Shown here in pieces: positions 12,033 to 22,391 of a DNA stretch of 64,000 nucleotides. The first letter of the stretch is position 1; each line of letters starts with the position of its first letter. The DNA lies in assembly GCA_001051155.2 (NCBI GenBank), contig JYIP02000005.1, positions 4,588,001 through 4,652,000 on the forward strand, in the 5' to 3' direction. Made by a program: the position numbers and the translations under genes. The notes under the pieces are model-generated. The model did not search any database. It was not told where the DNA came from and was given only the letters and a program-made list of their open reading frames with translations. Source of the stretch: Chrysoporthe austroafricana. Taxonomy: Eukaryota > Ascomycota > Sordariomycetes > Diaporthales > Cryphonectriaceae.

Positions 12033-14484
12033 GCCCACTACCACCATCGCCGCCGCCAGCCAGCCCGAGGTTGTGTCCCTCGCGGTCCTCACAAATAAAA
12101 TCGGGTAGTTAGACCGCCCGCGCGCCCGCGCGCCGCGCAGCCAGGGAGACAGACGATTGTCAGGGCGCTCGCTGTCAAGTGACCCGGGGCGCGGGCGCAC
12201 GCCTGGCCGACCCCACTGTTTACCCCAGGATAGGGCCCCCCCCATACCCATATATTCGCTCTCCTAAGGGTGGCCCTCTCTCTTCTTTCTTCCCCACACG
12301 ATTGAATCGCGGAGAAGCGACAAATGACAGGTCTGCCCCAACCGGGCGGGCGTGACGATACGGGGAGCGGTGTGGTGGGGGGGGGGGAGGCTGCCGAGAG
12401 CAAAAAGTCGGACCGATTCCAAGATTGCCAGGAGTGGAAACTGGGTATCATGTTATGTTATTATTTGTTTTTTTTTTCTTTCTTTCTTGTCTGGCTCCCC
12501 CTTGACTTCGTCTCGTCCTTGGGTCGAACCACAAACGGCCTCGGCCAGACGGCCTCGGGGCGACAGCCTCTCGCGAGGCCCGCGCTCCCCCCCCCCAGGG
12601 ACATCCATCGAGATGGCCTCGGCCCGGATGCTCAGTAAGCACGCGCGAGAGACCTACCTCGTATAGCCGCGTCCCTGGGCGCTCTACCATGGTTAGATAT
12701 CAGCATCTATCGTTTTTCTCGGCCTGCAAATCTGGGCTCGATGATGACTTACGCCTCGGGTGCCTGCTCTGGCGGCCGCGCCCCCCTTTTTCCTCTCTGC
12801 CCAAATCTCCCAGAGACCACATAGGCCCTCTCTCTCCTCTATAAGTCGCGCTCCCCACCGGGCCTTCTCAATGCTGAATGACCCTTCCTGGGCTCATCAG
12901 TCAGTCTCGAAGCCGTGGTGATAAGAGGTCGGGTGGATCCCCCCAACGGGCGCGGGCAGAGGGAGCACGGCGCGCACCGCTCTTCTCCCTCCTGGGGGAA
13001 CGGGCGCTGGCGCGTGCCCGGGCGTCTCAAGCTAACACTCTTTTTTTTTCCTTTAATCTGACGTGTCACTGCTGTGCGGTCTTGCGGTGTCAAGATGGCG
13101 TGCTTCTGCTCTCGTCGTTGCTTTCCAACCCCCGTCGCCTTCTCGCGTGTCCAACATCCAGCGAGGCGGCGGGCGTTTCCTTTTCTACCTTCGAACGGGC
13201 CTCATCAGAGAGAGTATCATAGCCCGCCCCCCGTGCGCGCCTCTGCAGGATGCGTCTTATAAACATATATTCACCCTCCCTCGAATATCCCATCATCCAC
13301 CTCTGCTTCCCCCCCCCCCACTCCCCCCGTCGTCATTCCTTGTTTTCGTCCGGGTTGTTTACCTTTTTACCACGTGGGCTCCGTTCCGCATCCATGGGGC
13401 CCCAGGCCCCCATCGGATCCCTACCGAGGCCTCCTGAAGATCATGGCACACCGTCCGTGCTGATAACACCTCTGTCCGGGGTTCCGGGGGCGCCCTGACC
13501 CTCTCGTCCCTTGAAGGGGGGGAATTTCCCTCCTGAGGAGCACGGCGTGGCCTGCTCGGACGACACTCGCCCGGATGGGAAGTATCCTGGTCCTACCCCC
13601 CACCCCTTTTGGCTTTCGGAGGCAGACAAAAAGAGAGGGAAAAAGAAGGTTGGGAAGGCGGAAAGGATGAGTCGACGTTTTGGCATGGAAAGAAAACTAG
13701 AGAGTGGGGGGGTGGCCGAGGCAGGAAGCCAGCTGGGGTGCGCCGTGTTGTGTGGTGTCCAGCACGACGGGGATCGCCTACGGATGATGATCCAACATTG
13801 CCTCTCGAAGCCCTTGGCTCCGGATACGATGGAAAGCCTCACTCACACATTCACTCACACCACCACCACCCCGGGAGATCTTTACACCTCTTTTCCGTCC
13901 TCCTTCTCATCTCCCCCCCCCCCTTTTCTTAAGACATGCTCCTATAGTTTCGGTCTCGTCACTGTACATGCCTCCTCACTACCATAGCCCTCCCTCCCTC
14001 CCCCCTCCCTGCCGGCGCGGCGATCCCTCCGCATGTGATGCGGGTGGACGTTGATGCATGGTTACTCCATCCAGGCAGCTGAGGCGCCCGCACACACACA
14101 CACACCCAGAGCTCCCCCCCCCCCCCCACCCCCCCCCCAGCCCGACCAGAGCGCGGGCAGCACCCGGCACGTCAGACCCCCCCCGCCTACCGCTCCCCGT
14201 ACGTTCCGGGGGGGTAAACCCCCCCCCCCCCCACAGCCNCCAAACCCCCCTCAGATCGTCACCAGGACCGGGGACGGACCGGATAGCAACAACCCCCCGA
14301 CAGAACCCGGTCCGGGTAGATCGGATGATGAAACCCCCCCCCTTGGTCAGGCGAGAAAGAAGAGAAAGAAAAAAAAAAAAGAAAATGAAGAGAGGGAGGG
14401 GGGGAACCTCCAGCATATCGAACCAGGTCCCAGCCCACCGGGACCCGGGGAAACTGCCCGTGGGGGGAGGAAGAGGGTTTTTCG

Positions 14485-14535
14485 CGGGCTGGGCTGGGCC
14501 GGCTGGGCTGGGCTGGGCCCGGCTGGGCTGGGCTG
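14485..14535 (+). repeat. GGGCT pentamer array
   Basis: GGGCT units are repeated with GGCC interruptions in three blocks. The G-triplet spacing could support G-quadruplex formation on the plus strand; that is inference. Confidence 0.75.
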
Positions 14536-15531
14536 ACGAGGGGCGGGCCGCAGGGCGGAACTTTACTCGAAGCGACCTAGGACCACCAACCAAAGCCCGC
14601 CCAGGGAAGCCTAAATCACCTCATCACGCAGCATGCAATGCAGGCTCTCTCTCCTTCGCTGCCTGGTACAAGGCGAGACGGACGCAGGGCAGCATCGTCC
14701 AGCCGCCCCGAGCCTCTCTCTCCCTCCCTCTCTCTTTTTGGGTTTTCTTTTTGCTTTTTCCTTTCTCTTTTCGGCCCTCTCCCCCAGGCCGGCAGAGGTG
14801 CGGGGTCCGTCTCTGTCAGCCGCGGTGGTCTCGAAGAGGAAAGCAGAAGAAACAGAAGCAGTGGCAGCAGCAGTAGGGACGCATGTGTTTTGGGATTCGC
14901 TTGTGTGTTGGTTGGTGCCTTGGAAGTACCGGGCAATCTCCTGTACATTTTGCTTTCCGCCCCCCCCCCTCCTCCTTGGCTGTGCACGGGAAACGACGAC
15001 ATCGTAAAAAAACCCAAAAAGGACACCCTTCCCCCCACCCCCCTTTGGCATATTTTTGGAAACGGCCTACAAACCAGGCCCATCTTTGGTCGATCGAATT
15101 GGGTTTCTTTCTTCCCTGCCTTTTCGCACAGACTGCTCTCTCGTAAAAGAAGCGCTTTGCATATACTTCAAAGGGGTATCCCTCCCTTTTGCTTTCCAGC
15201 AGAGCCCAGGTAGCCGTCACTCCAATATGGTATGCTTACAGAAGATTACACACGAAAGGGAAAGATACACACACTGCTTTCAACTTGATGAATCCCGTGG
15301 CTAGTATAGTGGAAAAATTTCAAGGAAATATAGAAAGAAAAAAAAATAAAAGTGAACTCCGAAGCGCTGATGATAGATGTCATGATGTCCGAGCCAAGAC
15401 GTGGCAGGAAGCTGAAAAGGTAGGAAATGATAATTGTACACGATCCCAGGTCAGGGGATCTTGGGGGTGGCACGGCGGCAAGCCTGTGCTGGAGCTGAGC
15501 CTACGAGGGGACTGGGATCCCCTGCCCCCCC

Positions 15532-17795
15532 TCAGGCTCCGGTCGGAGAGTTGAAGTTCTGCGGCGTGATGTTCGGCTGGAACTGGAAGGTCTGCGTCTG
15601 CGGTTCGCCGAAGTGGCCAAGCGACCCGTTCCACACCGACAGCTGGTCGGGCGAGCGGGACCACGGGAAGATGTCGGTCTGCGGCGGCGTCTCGATCTTG
15701 AGCGTGGGGAAGCCCTGGCCGTGGGTGGTCGAGGCCGCGGGGAGCGTCACGGGCACGAGGGAGGGGGTCGCCGGCTCGCTCTCGACGTACCGAGGTGCGG
15801 AGAGCGACATGGGGAACTCGAGCTCGGAGCCGAACTGCGACAGCCCCGGCGTGGTGAGTGCGTCGTCCGGCGTGACGTTCCCGCAGCCCGCCTCCAGGAG
15901 GAACTTGGGTTGCGGGAAATGCTGGAAGCTGTGGTTTCGGATGCTGTTGACCGAGGCGTCGCGCGTGTACTCGGAGGAGCCTGGCGAGAACCCGAGGGCT
16001 TCCTCGAACTTGCTCAGCGACAGCGAGGACGACCGCTGCTGCGTACCTAGCCCTGAGTTGTCGGCAGAGAGGTACTGCTGTTCAAAGGTGGGGCCGACCG
16101 GTGACACGCTGGACGAGTTTTTGAATGTGGTCGCTCTCGCGTTCAGCGACGACGTCCTGACGAGCTGCTCCAGGATGCTGGGGTCGAAGGACCGAGGAGA
16201 GAGCGGAGACACTGGCGGTCCCGATTTGGTGATCTTGCCGGAGAGGGGACCGGTGGCAGACGCAGCTCGCCTGATGGTCCCAAACATCTCGCTCCGTCGG
16301 GTGCTCTCAACCCCGGTCTTGGGCCCGTTCGAGAATTCACGCAGGGCTGTCTGGTTGAGCCGCTGAGGTGGCCGGATCTTCCGTCGCGAGGCGATGCTCG
16401 CGCTCGGGCACAGCTGGGTGCCGGCCAGATCCCTCTGGTTGAAGGGCGGCGAGGACTGCGAATACGTGTCCGGAGACAGCGACCCGAAGCCGGGGAAGTC
16501 CGAGATCTCACTCGTCCGCCTGGTGGTCTGATCTTCATCGTGTCCGATCATGTTGGTGGTGATGGTTGGTGTTCTCTGGGCCATGTATGATGTCGATGGC
16601 GGGAAGTAGTCTGAGTGTTTGACCTCGCTGCCCAAGACGCCCAGGCCAGATATCGGTCCGAGAGACGAGTAGCTGGACATGAGCTGGCTCTGGAGCGTCT
16701 CGAAACAATTTGCGTCCTGAGACTCTGTGTAAGAACCCGGAGACGTTGACAGGATGGCCTGGTGGCCTTCAAACGCCGTGGTGGGGAGTGATATGTCCGA
16801 ATCGGAGAGCCGTGCTTGGGGCGAATCTTGACGCTCAAACTTGAGACCCTGCTCGGCGTGGTCACCGTCCTCGGCCTTGCCGTCATGACCATCAGGCGAA
16901 CAGTCCATCATCGGGTCCTCGTGAGATGATGACATATCGGTCTCCGAGAAGTGGCCTGACGGGGACTTGGAGGCCTGGTTGGGGTCGCTCATGCTGTCAT
17001 TATCGCTGCTCACAGCATGGCCGTCATCGTCGTCGTCGTCATCGTCCTCTGGCACAAGGATGCCGGCGTCTTTGGAGGCTGCCTTGTCTGCGGCCTGTCT
17101 GGCCTCGTACTCCTGGACTCTATGCATCTGCTTCTCCCTGGCCCTGCGGTTTTGAAACCAGTTCTGGGGTCCTGTGTCAGAGAAGAAACTCGGGATGGTG
17201 GGGGAGGGGGGGCAAGGGCGTGAGGACATACGTTCACCTTGGGGACAGGGCATCCCAGTTCCTCGGCCAGCTGCCGCTTGCGGCTGGTACTTGGCTTCTG
17301 GGTCTCGTCCGTGAAGACCTTCTCGAGCTTCTGCTTCTCGTCCTCAGAAAACCGCTTGCTGCACGCAATAGAGGCATGGTAGAACTGGGCGCTCTGTGTC
17401 TCCTGCAGGGCGGAGGGGAACATCTTCACAGAGTCAGGATAGTAACGGAGCCCCTGGGACTGGAGCATCATAGTCAGGGCAGCCGCATTGTGCTGCTGGT
17501 CATGTGGTATCATCGACATGGCGGCGAGGCCGGAGGACTGAGATGGTACGTGGTGCCACAGCGTCACGGGATTTTGATACTGCACCGCCCCTATCGTGTC
17601 CAGGCTATGCGGGCCCGACTTGACAGGACCAGTAGAGGGCTGGCTGGGCGCCATCGTTGCGGAGGGCCGGTAGTGCATCGCCGGCGTGGTATCTAGAGAG
17701 TGCGGGCCCGTCTGCTCCGACATCGACAGGGACCGTGAAGCGAAGTCGTGGTTGGGCAGCCCACGGTAAGAATGCTGATAGGTCTCGTCCCCCAT
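15532..17795 (-). CDS. Homeodomain transcription factor
   Basis: Exons 17795-17232 and 17163-15532, 731 residues, with one 68-nt phase-0 intron (donor GTATGT, acceptor CCCAG). The homeodomain spans about residues 146-204: CSKRFSEDEKQKLEKVF opens it, and the recognition helix reads VPKVNNWFQNRRAREKQ, with the invariant Trp (W190) and Asn (N193) in place. The intron cuts between the two Asn residues of this helix. N-terminal to it, GPHSLDT occurs twice (residues 30-36 and 61-67). Beyond the homeodomain come a basic/coiled stretch, a run of eight Asp near residue 225, and a long Ser/Pro/Thr-rich tail likely to be disordered and regulatory. It should act in the nucleus as a sequence-specific regulator. 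Fungal members often control conidiation or fruiting-body development, but the specific role here is unknown. Confidence 0.92.
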
Positions 17796-18635
17796 GCTGC
17801 TTCTCGTCCGCTCAGGGATCCTAATTGAACAAGCTTATGCTCGGGCGAATTGGGAAGGGCCCGGGGTTTCAAGTATAGCAAGACGCGGCTGTGAGGAGTG
17901 AGCGGCTGTCCATAAACACACGCACGGAAAGGAGCGGCGGCGTGTCGGCGTCTGGAGTGATCGAATCCTGGCGACGGCCCAAACAGTGTAATCGTCAACG
18001 AAGCGGTCTGAGCCTGGATATGTGCCGGGTGCCTCTTTCGATGGTTTTTTTTCTCCAGGGAAGAAAAAGAAAATGAGCGTGGCCCAACAGCGGGCGACAG
18101 CCTTGCGGAGCGGTGCGGACGGGAGGCGGCTGAGGTCCAAGGAAACAATGTGTCGACGGATGAGGAGCGACCGATGGGAGACCTCAGGTCCGTGACGAGC
18201 AGAGCAGAAGCCTGTCGTATAAGAGATCTATGGGGGAGGACGGGTGAGACACAACCCGCCGACAAGTCGTCCAAGATGACAACGAGACAGGGACGTGAAG
18301 AGCGGCCCTGGGAGGGGGAGTTCCGCACGAGAAGTAGTTGGCGGAGGGTGCAGCACGCCAGCACGCCCACAGTCGTAATCAGGAGCGACGGGAGCAAGGA
18401 AGGCCCTGTGCGAGGCAGCGGGTGCTTGGGTCCCTGGGCCGCTGGGGCTGTGGGTTGGGATGGAAGCGCACCTGTACGGAGTACATAGCGTCCCGTAGCT
18501 GGGGTGGGCTCGGGGCTGGGGCCCACAATTCAAGTCCACAGATCCAGTCGGCCGGACAGGGGGTAAGACAGCCGGCGCAAAGGAGGAGGAGGAGGAGATG
18601 GAGATGGAGGAGGAGGAGGGCTGCTGCAGGCAGGG

Positions 18636-19004
18636 GCCACAACCAGAGAGGTGCGGTGGTCCCCGCCATGGCTGCCATGGTACTCTGGTACCCTCCGACT
18701 GTCGTACGTGGCTCGCCCGTGCCTTTTTTTTTTTTTTTTTTTTTTTTTCAACCCCCGGGGGCCCCTGCGGCTCCGGATTTCTTTTTGCTTCCCACCCGTT
18801 TTCCCTGGCGCGAGNGCGATGGGGGCACAACCAGAGGGGGTTAGTGGGCCCCCGCATGGCCGCCCTGTTATGCCGGTACCCACCGAGTGTCGTACGTGGC
18901 CCGCCCGTTCCTTTTTTTTTTTTTTTTTTTCTCTTTTCACACTGCAGGTGGCCCTTGCGATCCAGATATCGATCTGCTTGCGACTCGCTTTCGCTAGCGG
19001 CATG
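18636..19004. repeat. Degenerate direct duplication across a single N (probable mis-join)
   Basis: Left of the N at 18815 the order is CACAACCAGAG, GGTACCC, TGTCGTACGTGGC, CGCCCGT, a long T run, then a GC-rich tail. Right of the N it is again CACAACCAGAG, GGTACCC, GTGTCGTACGTGGC, CGCCCGTTCC, a long T run and a similar tail ending near 19004. The left copy after the T run looks like a noisy version of the right one (for example GCGGCTCCGGAT against GCGATCCAGAT). Confidence 0.75.
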
Positions 19005-19213
19005 TATTCCGCAGCCTGCCTGTCCCTGGACCAAGATCTCCCCCCCCCTAGCGCGCTGTGCTGTGCCGTGACTGTGACTGCTGGGGAGAGATGGCGTCGT
19101 GCCGCCCGCCCTCCGGCGCAGGGGTGAGTCTGCTGACGAGGGAGCCTCGGACGCCCTGTACCTGAGATCCAGGGGCACCTGAGAGATGCCGATGCCCCAG
19201 GGCGTGATGTAGT

Positions 19214-19267
19214 CAGGCCAGGCCAGGCCAGGCCAGGCCGGGTCAGGCCAGGTGAGGTGAGGTGAGG
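19214..19267 (+). repeat. AGGCC / AGGTG pentamer array
   Basis: AGGCC repeats change partway into AGGTG repeats, as if one array had diverged. Confidence 0.75.
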
Positions 19268-19466
19268 GCGCGAAGCGATTCTGTAGATAGATAGATTACT
19301 GTTTGAGGGCGCAAAGCAAGGGGCGATGGGAGCGGCCGTGGCGATGGATGGATGGGCTGCCGGCGGGCTGCAGAATGGAGCGCTGCGATGCTGCCAAGCT
19401 AGAGTAGACAGCTGAACAGCAAGATGGTGGTCACTGATGTGGGTTGGTCAGTGTCGGCCATCTGGT

Positions 19467-19570
19467 TGGTGTGGGTGTGGGTGTGTGTGTGGGTGTGAGT
19501 GAGAGAGAGAATGTGTGTGTGTGTGTGTGTACATGTATGTGTGTGTGTCGTGCGTGTGCGTGCGTGCGTG
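19467..19570 (+). repeat. Compound GT-rich microsatellite
   Basis: GT tracts are interrupted by GA and CATGTAT segments and end in TGCG repeats. The strand is purine/G-biased. No coding value. Confidence 0.8.
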
Positions 19571-20778
19571 CCTGTACTGTACTCGCTCGCGTGCTGACGA
19601 CCGTTATCTCTCTATCTGTCGTTGCCATCATCGTCGTCGTCGTCGTCGTTGGTCAGCGATGCTGGATAAGGGTGGTGGTCGGCCCCCATGCAGTGCGCCA
19701 ATGCCAATGCCCATGCCCTGCCCTGCCATGCCCTGCTGTACCATCACGATCTAGGTCTCATGCCGTTCCGTGCCATCAGGTGGCATCCTCCCGGACGAGA
19801 CGACGACATGCGGGAGGGCAGTAGACGAGATGACTATTTGGCAGAGGGGGGGGTTATCGAAGCGCGCAGCGTCTGCCACGGGAGAAGGAGAGATGATTTT
19901 CGATCGCTCGGTACCAGCGGGTACTTGCCAGGAACCCGTCAGGGGGGCCCCCTTGCTCTAGCATGGTCTTGTTCCTGGATCGCGGCCAGCAAAAACCCCC
20001 CCTTCTCCCTCCCCCTCCCAGATACTATGTTGTACCGTACCAGAGTTCTCACGGCGGGGCGGGTCTAACCTGCCACCTGGGCCCTGTACCTTGGGGGGGG
20101 GGCCAACCCGACCCGGGACGGGGTGGCACAGGGTCGTCGGATGGCGGCGTGCCCAGCTCGCCTCTGGCTCCTTTCGATAAGGCTATGCATTCAGTGCATC
20201 TGCAGAAGGCCGGGCGGGATGGGTGGTGTGGTGTGTGCAGAGCCAGAGCCCGCGCCGCCCCAATCGGGCTAACCAGCAGGCCGTTCCTGTCCCAATGCGA
20301 AGGGGAGCTTGCCCACCTCGGCCAGGAACGACATGGTCGGAGGTCTCGAGGTGGCGATCCCACGTCGCGATGGTCGGAGGCGATCGAGGCGGTCACAGAT
20401 GGTCTTGCCGTGGGCCTGTGGCGTCGGCGGTGATGGTGTAGCGAGGATGGCTCCATGCTCATTCGGGACGGGGACTGCATGCCACGACCGCCCTGGACGG
20501 CGATCTCGACGACGATGCCGTCAGTACCTAGTACCCAGTACCCAGCCGCCCAGCCGCCCAGTCAGACCCTCAGGCCGGAGCCGGGGAGGGGGGGGGCACT
20601 CTTCTGCGGCTGCGCCTTTGTTGCTTGTGATTCATGTTTTGGTGATGTCGTCATGCCAGCCAGGGCATGCGGAGTGGAGGCTGAAGCGCGTACTGGGCTA
20701 GGGGGCCAGGCCAGGGCAGCCAGGGCAGCCAGAGCAGGCTCTGGCAGGTGCTGGCAGGCTGAGGCGTTCTGAGCATGC

Positions 20779-20880
20779 GCTGCTGCTGCTGTTGCTGCTG
20801 CTGTTGCTGCTGCTGTTGCTGCTGCGGCGGTGGCAGTGGTGGTGGTGGTGGTGGTGGTGGTAATGGTAATGGTGGTAGTG
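20779..20880 (+). repeat. Compound CTG/TTG then GGT triplet array
   Basis: CTG and TTG triplets alternate regularly to about 20825, followed by GGT triplets and GGTAAT units. In frame it would encode runs of Leu/Cys/Ala or Gly, but no gene model supports translation. Confidence 0.8.
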
Positions 20881-21107
20881 CAGACCTGACAGGTCATGTC
20901 ATGATCACGAGAGGGAGGAGAGGGGTCGCAGTGACCACAGCGAGGGCTCGCTCCCGGCTCACCTCGCCTAGCCTGCCCTGGCCTGGTCTGGGGGGTGGTC
21001 TGGTAGGGTCTGGTGTGGCCTCGCCTCCAGATCTGGTTCAGGGACCCGGGCGCAGGCACCACGTTTTGGGGGTGGGCACCGAGATTTCCTGTCCACATGC
21101 CCAGGCC

Positions 21108-21190
21108 CATCCATGCCCCCTGTCCAGGCCCCCTGTCCAGGCCCCAGGCCCCAGGCCCCAGGCCTCCAGGCCCCCAGGTCCCAACTGGAC
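21108..21190 (+). repeat. CCAGGCCC-type minisatellite
   Basis: CCCTGTCCAGGCC and CCAGGCC units are repeated several times; a related CAGGCCCCT cluster follows at about 21310-21345. Confidence 0.7.
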
Positions 21191-21702
21191 AGAACACCCG
21201 ACGGAAGCTAGGGGCGGCAGCGCTGTGTAAGTTCTTACTGTACTCGGTGCCAAGACTCGACCTATACCCCCCCCGGCATCCCCTCCAGGGCATCCCTCCA
21301 GTGCCCCTTCAGGCCCCTCAGGCCCCTCTCGGGCACCCTTCAGGCACCTGTGCCTGCATTCCGGCGGACGGGACCTCGGGAGATCTGCACTGCCAAGGTC
21401 TGCTGTACTGGCACGCTGGGCTCTGCTTACTGGGCAGGCCTGACGGCCAAATCCACGCTCGCGCTCACCAGCTCGACCTCTCTCTCACCTCTCCTCCAGG
21501 CCTGGTGCTGCTTTTTCTCCCCTTTCCCACCGCCGACCAAACGGGCAAGCCGAGCTGCCCCTCAGCCTCCTTCTCGTCAAGGTATGCAGCGTCATGCATC
21601 GGTACACGGCACCGTCAGTCAGCCCTCTGCTCGCTCACACCGTGGCTGGCGACGACCCAGGCGGGGCCATGCCGCCGGTCAGCGGGCTCAGCGCCAGCCA
21701 TC

Positions 21703-21755
21703 GGCGTCAGCCCTCAGCGTCAGCCCTCAGCGCCAGCCCTCAGCGCCAGCAGCAG
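21703..21755 (+). repeat. 12-bp tandem repeat (CAGCGYCAGCCCT)
   Basis: The unit reads approximately CAGCCCTCAGCG with T/C variants (CGTCAG or CGCCAG) and is repeated at least four times. Confidence 0.75.
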
Positions 21756-22016
21756 CACCAACACCACCGCCGCAACCACCACCACCACCAGCTGCTGCTG
21801 CTCCTGCAGCTCGACGGGAAATGCACGACGGGAAATTCACCACGACCGCACGAGGGAGCGCTTTTCAGCCGTCTGGCTTTGCGCTAGGTCGTCACTAACG
21901 CAGCTCCAGGTCTTGGCCGCCATCCTCGCCGGCGCCCCCTTTTCTCACCCTCGTGGCATGGCAGGGCATCGCATGGCATCTGACTCCTCGCTGCCAGGCT
22001 TACTTCCACCATGCCG

Positions 22017-22041
22017 CCATCCATCCATCCATCCATCCATC
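22017..22041 (+). repeat. (CATC)6 microsatellite
   Basis: Perfect tetramer array. A related CCAT/CCAC array lies at 41271-41336. Confidence 0.85.
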
Positions 22042-22349
22042 TCGGCCCGCCGCCCTCGATTTCCCCAGACGCTACCAGCCTATGGTGAACCTTGGTTCCG
22101 AAGCCCCTGTGCGACGTCGCTGCACCTGCACCGCGCCATCCGGGTGGCGAGGCTGCCGGCCTTTCACGGTCTCGCCTCGCCTCTGCAGGCGCAGTCCCTA
22201 TTCCGCGCCCTCCCTCCCACCTGCCACCGCTGTCCTGACGGTGCTTACGAAGAGACGACAAACGGCCCCCCTCCGGACCAGAACCAGGGACCGAGACCCA
22301 GAGGGGCGCGCGCCCCGGCCCACGCAGAAGGCGATGAGAAGGAGGCGGA

Positions 22350-22391
22350 GGACGACGACGACGACGACGACAACGACAACGACAATGACGA
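22350..22391 (+). repeat. GAC/AAC triplet array
   Basis: GAC triplets followed by AACGAC units. In one frame this would encode an Asp/Asn run, but the surrounding frame lacks gene features. Confidence 0.75.

Larger units (their letters stand above)
10979..15531. other. Gene-free, repeat-rich intergenic region
   Basis: About 4.5 kb without a supportable gene. It begins with the esterase promoter. It also holds (TGGC)n at 11415-11440, (TG)14 at 11521-11548, (CTC)n at 11996-12032 beside an N at 11995, C runs on both sides of an N at 14239, and a GGGCT-type array at 14485-14535. Open frames here are short, mutually contradictory and low complexity. Confidence 0.6.

Noticed and set aside
12515..12540. 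GGTTCGACCC on the minus strand, resembling a tRNA B box
   Set aside because: The surrounding bases do not form a T-arm stem and no matching A box or acceptor stem was found.
19467..19570. GT-rich array as a telomere-like or CRISPR-like repeat
   Set aside because: Simple microsatellite with no spacer structure and no TTAGGG units.
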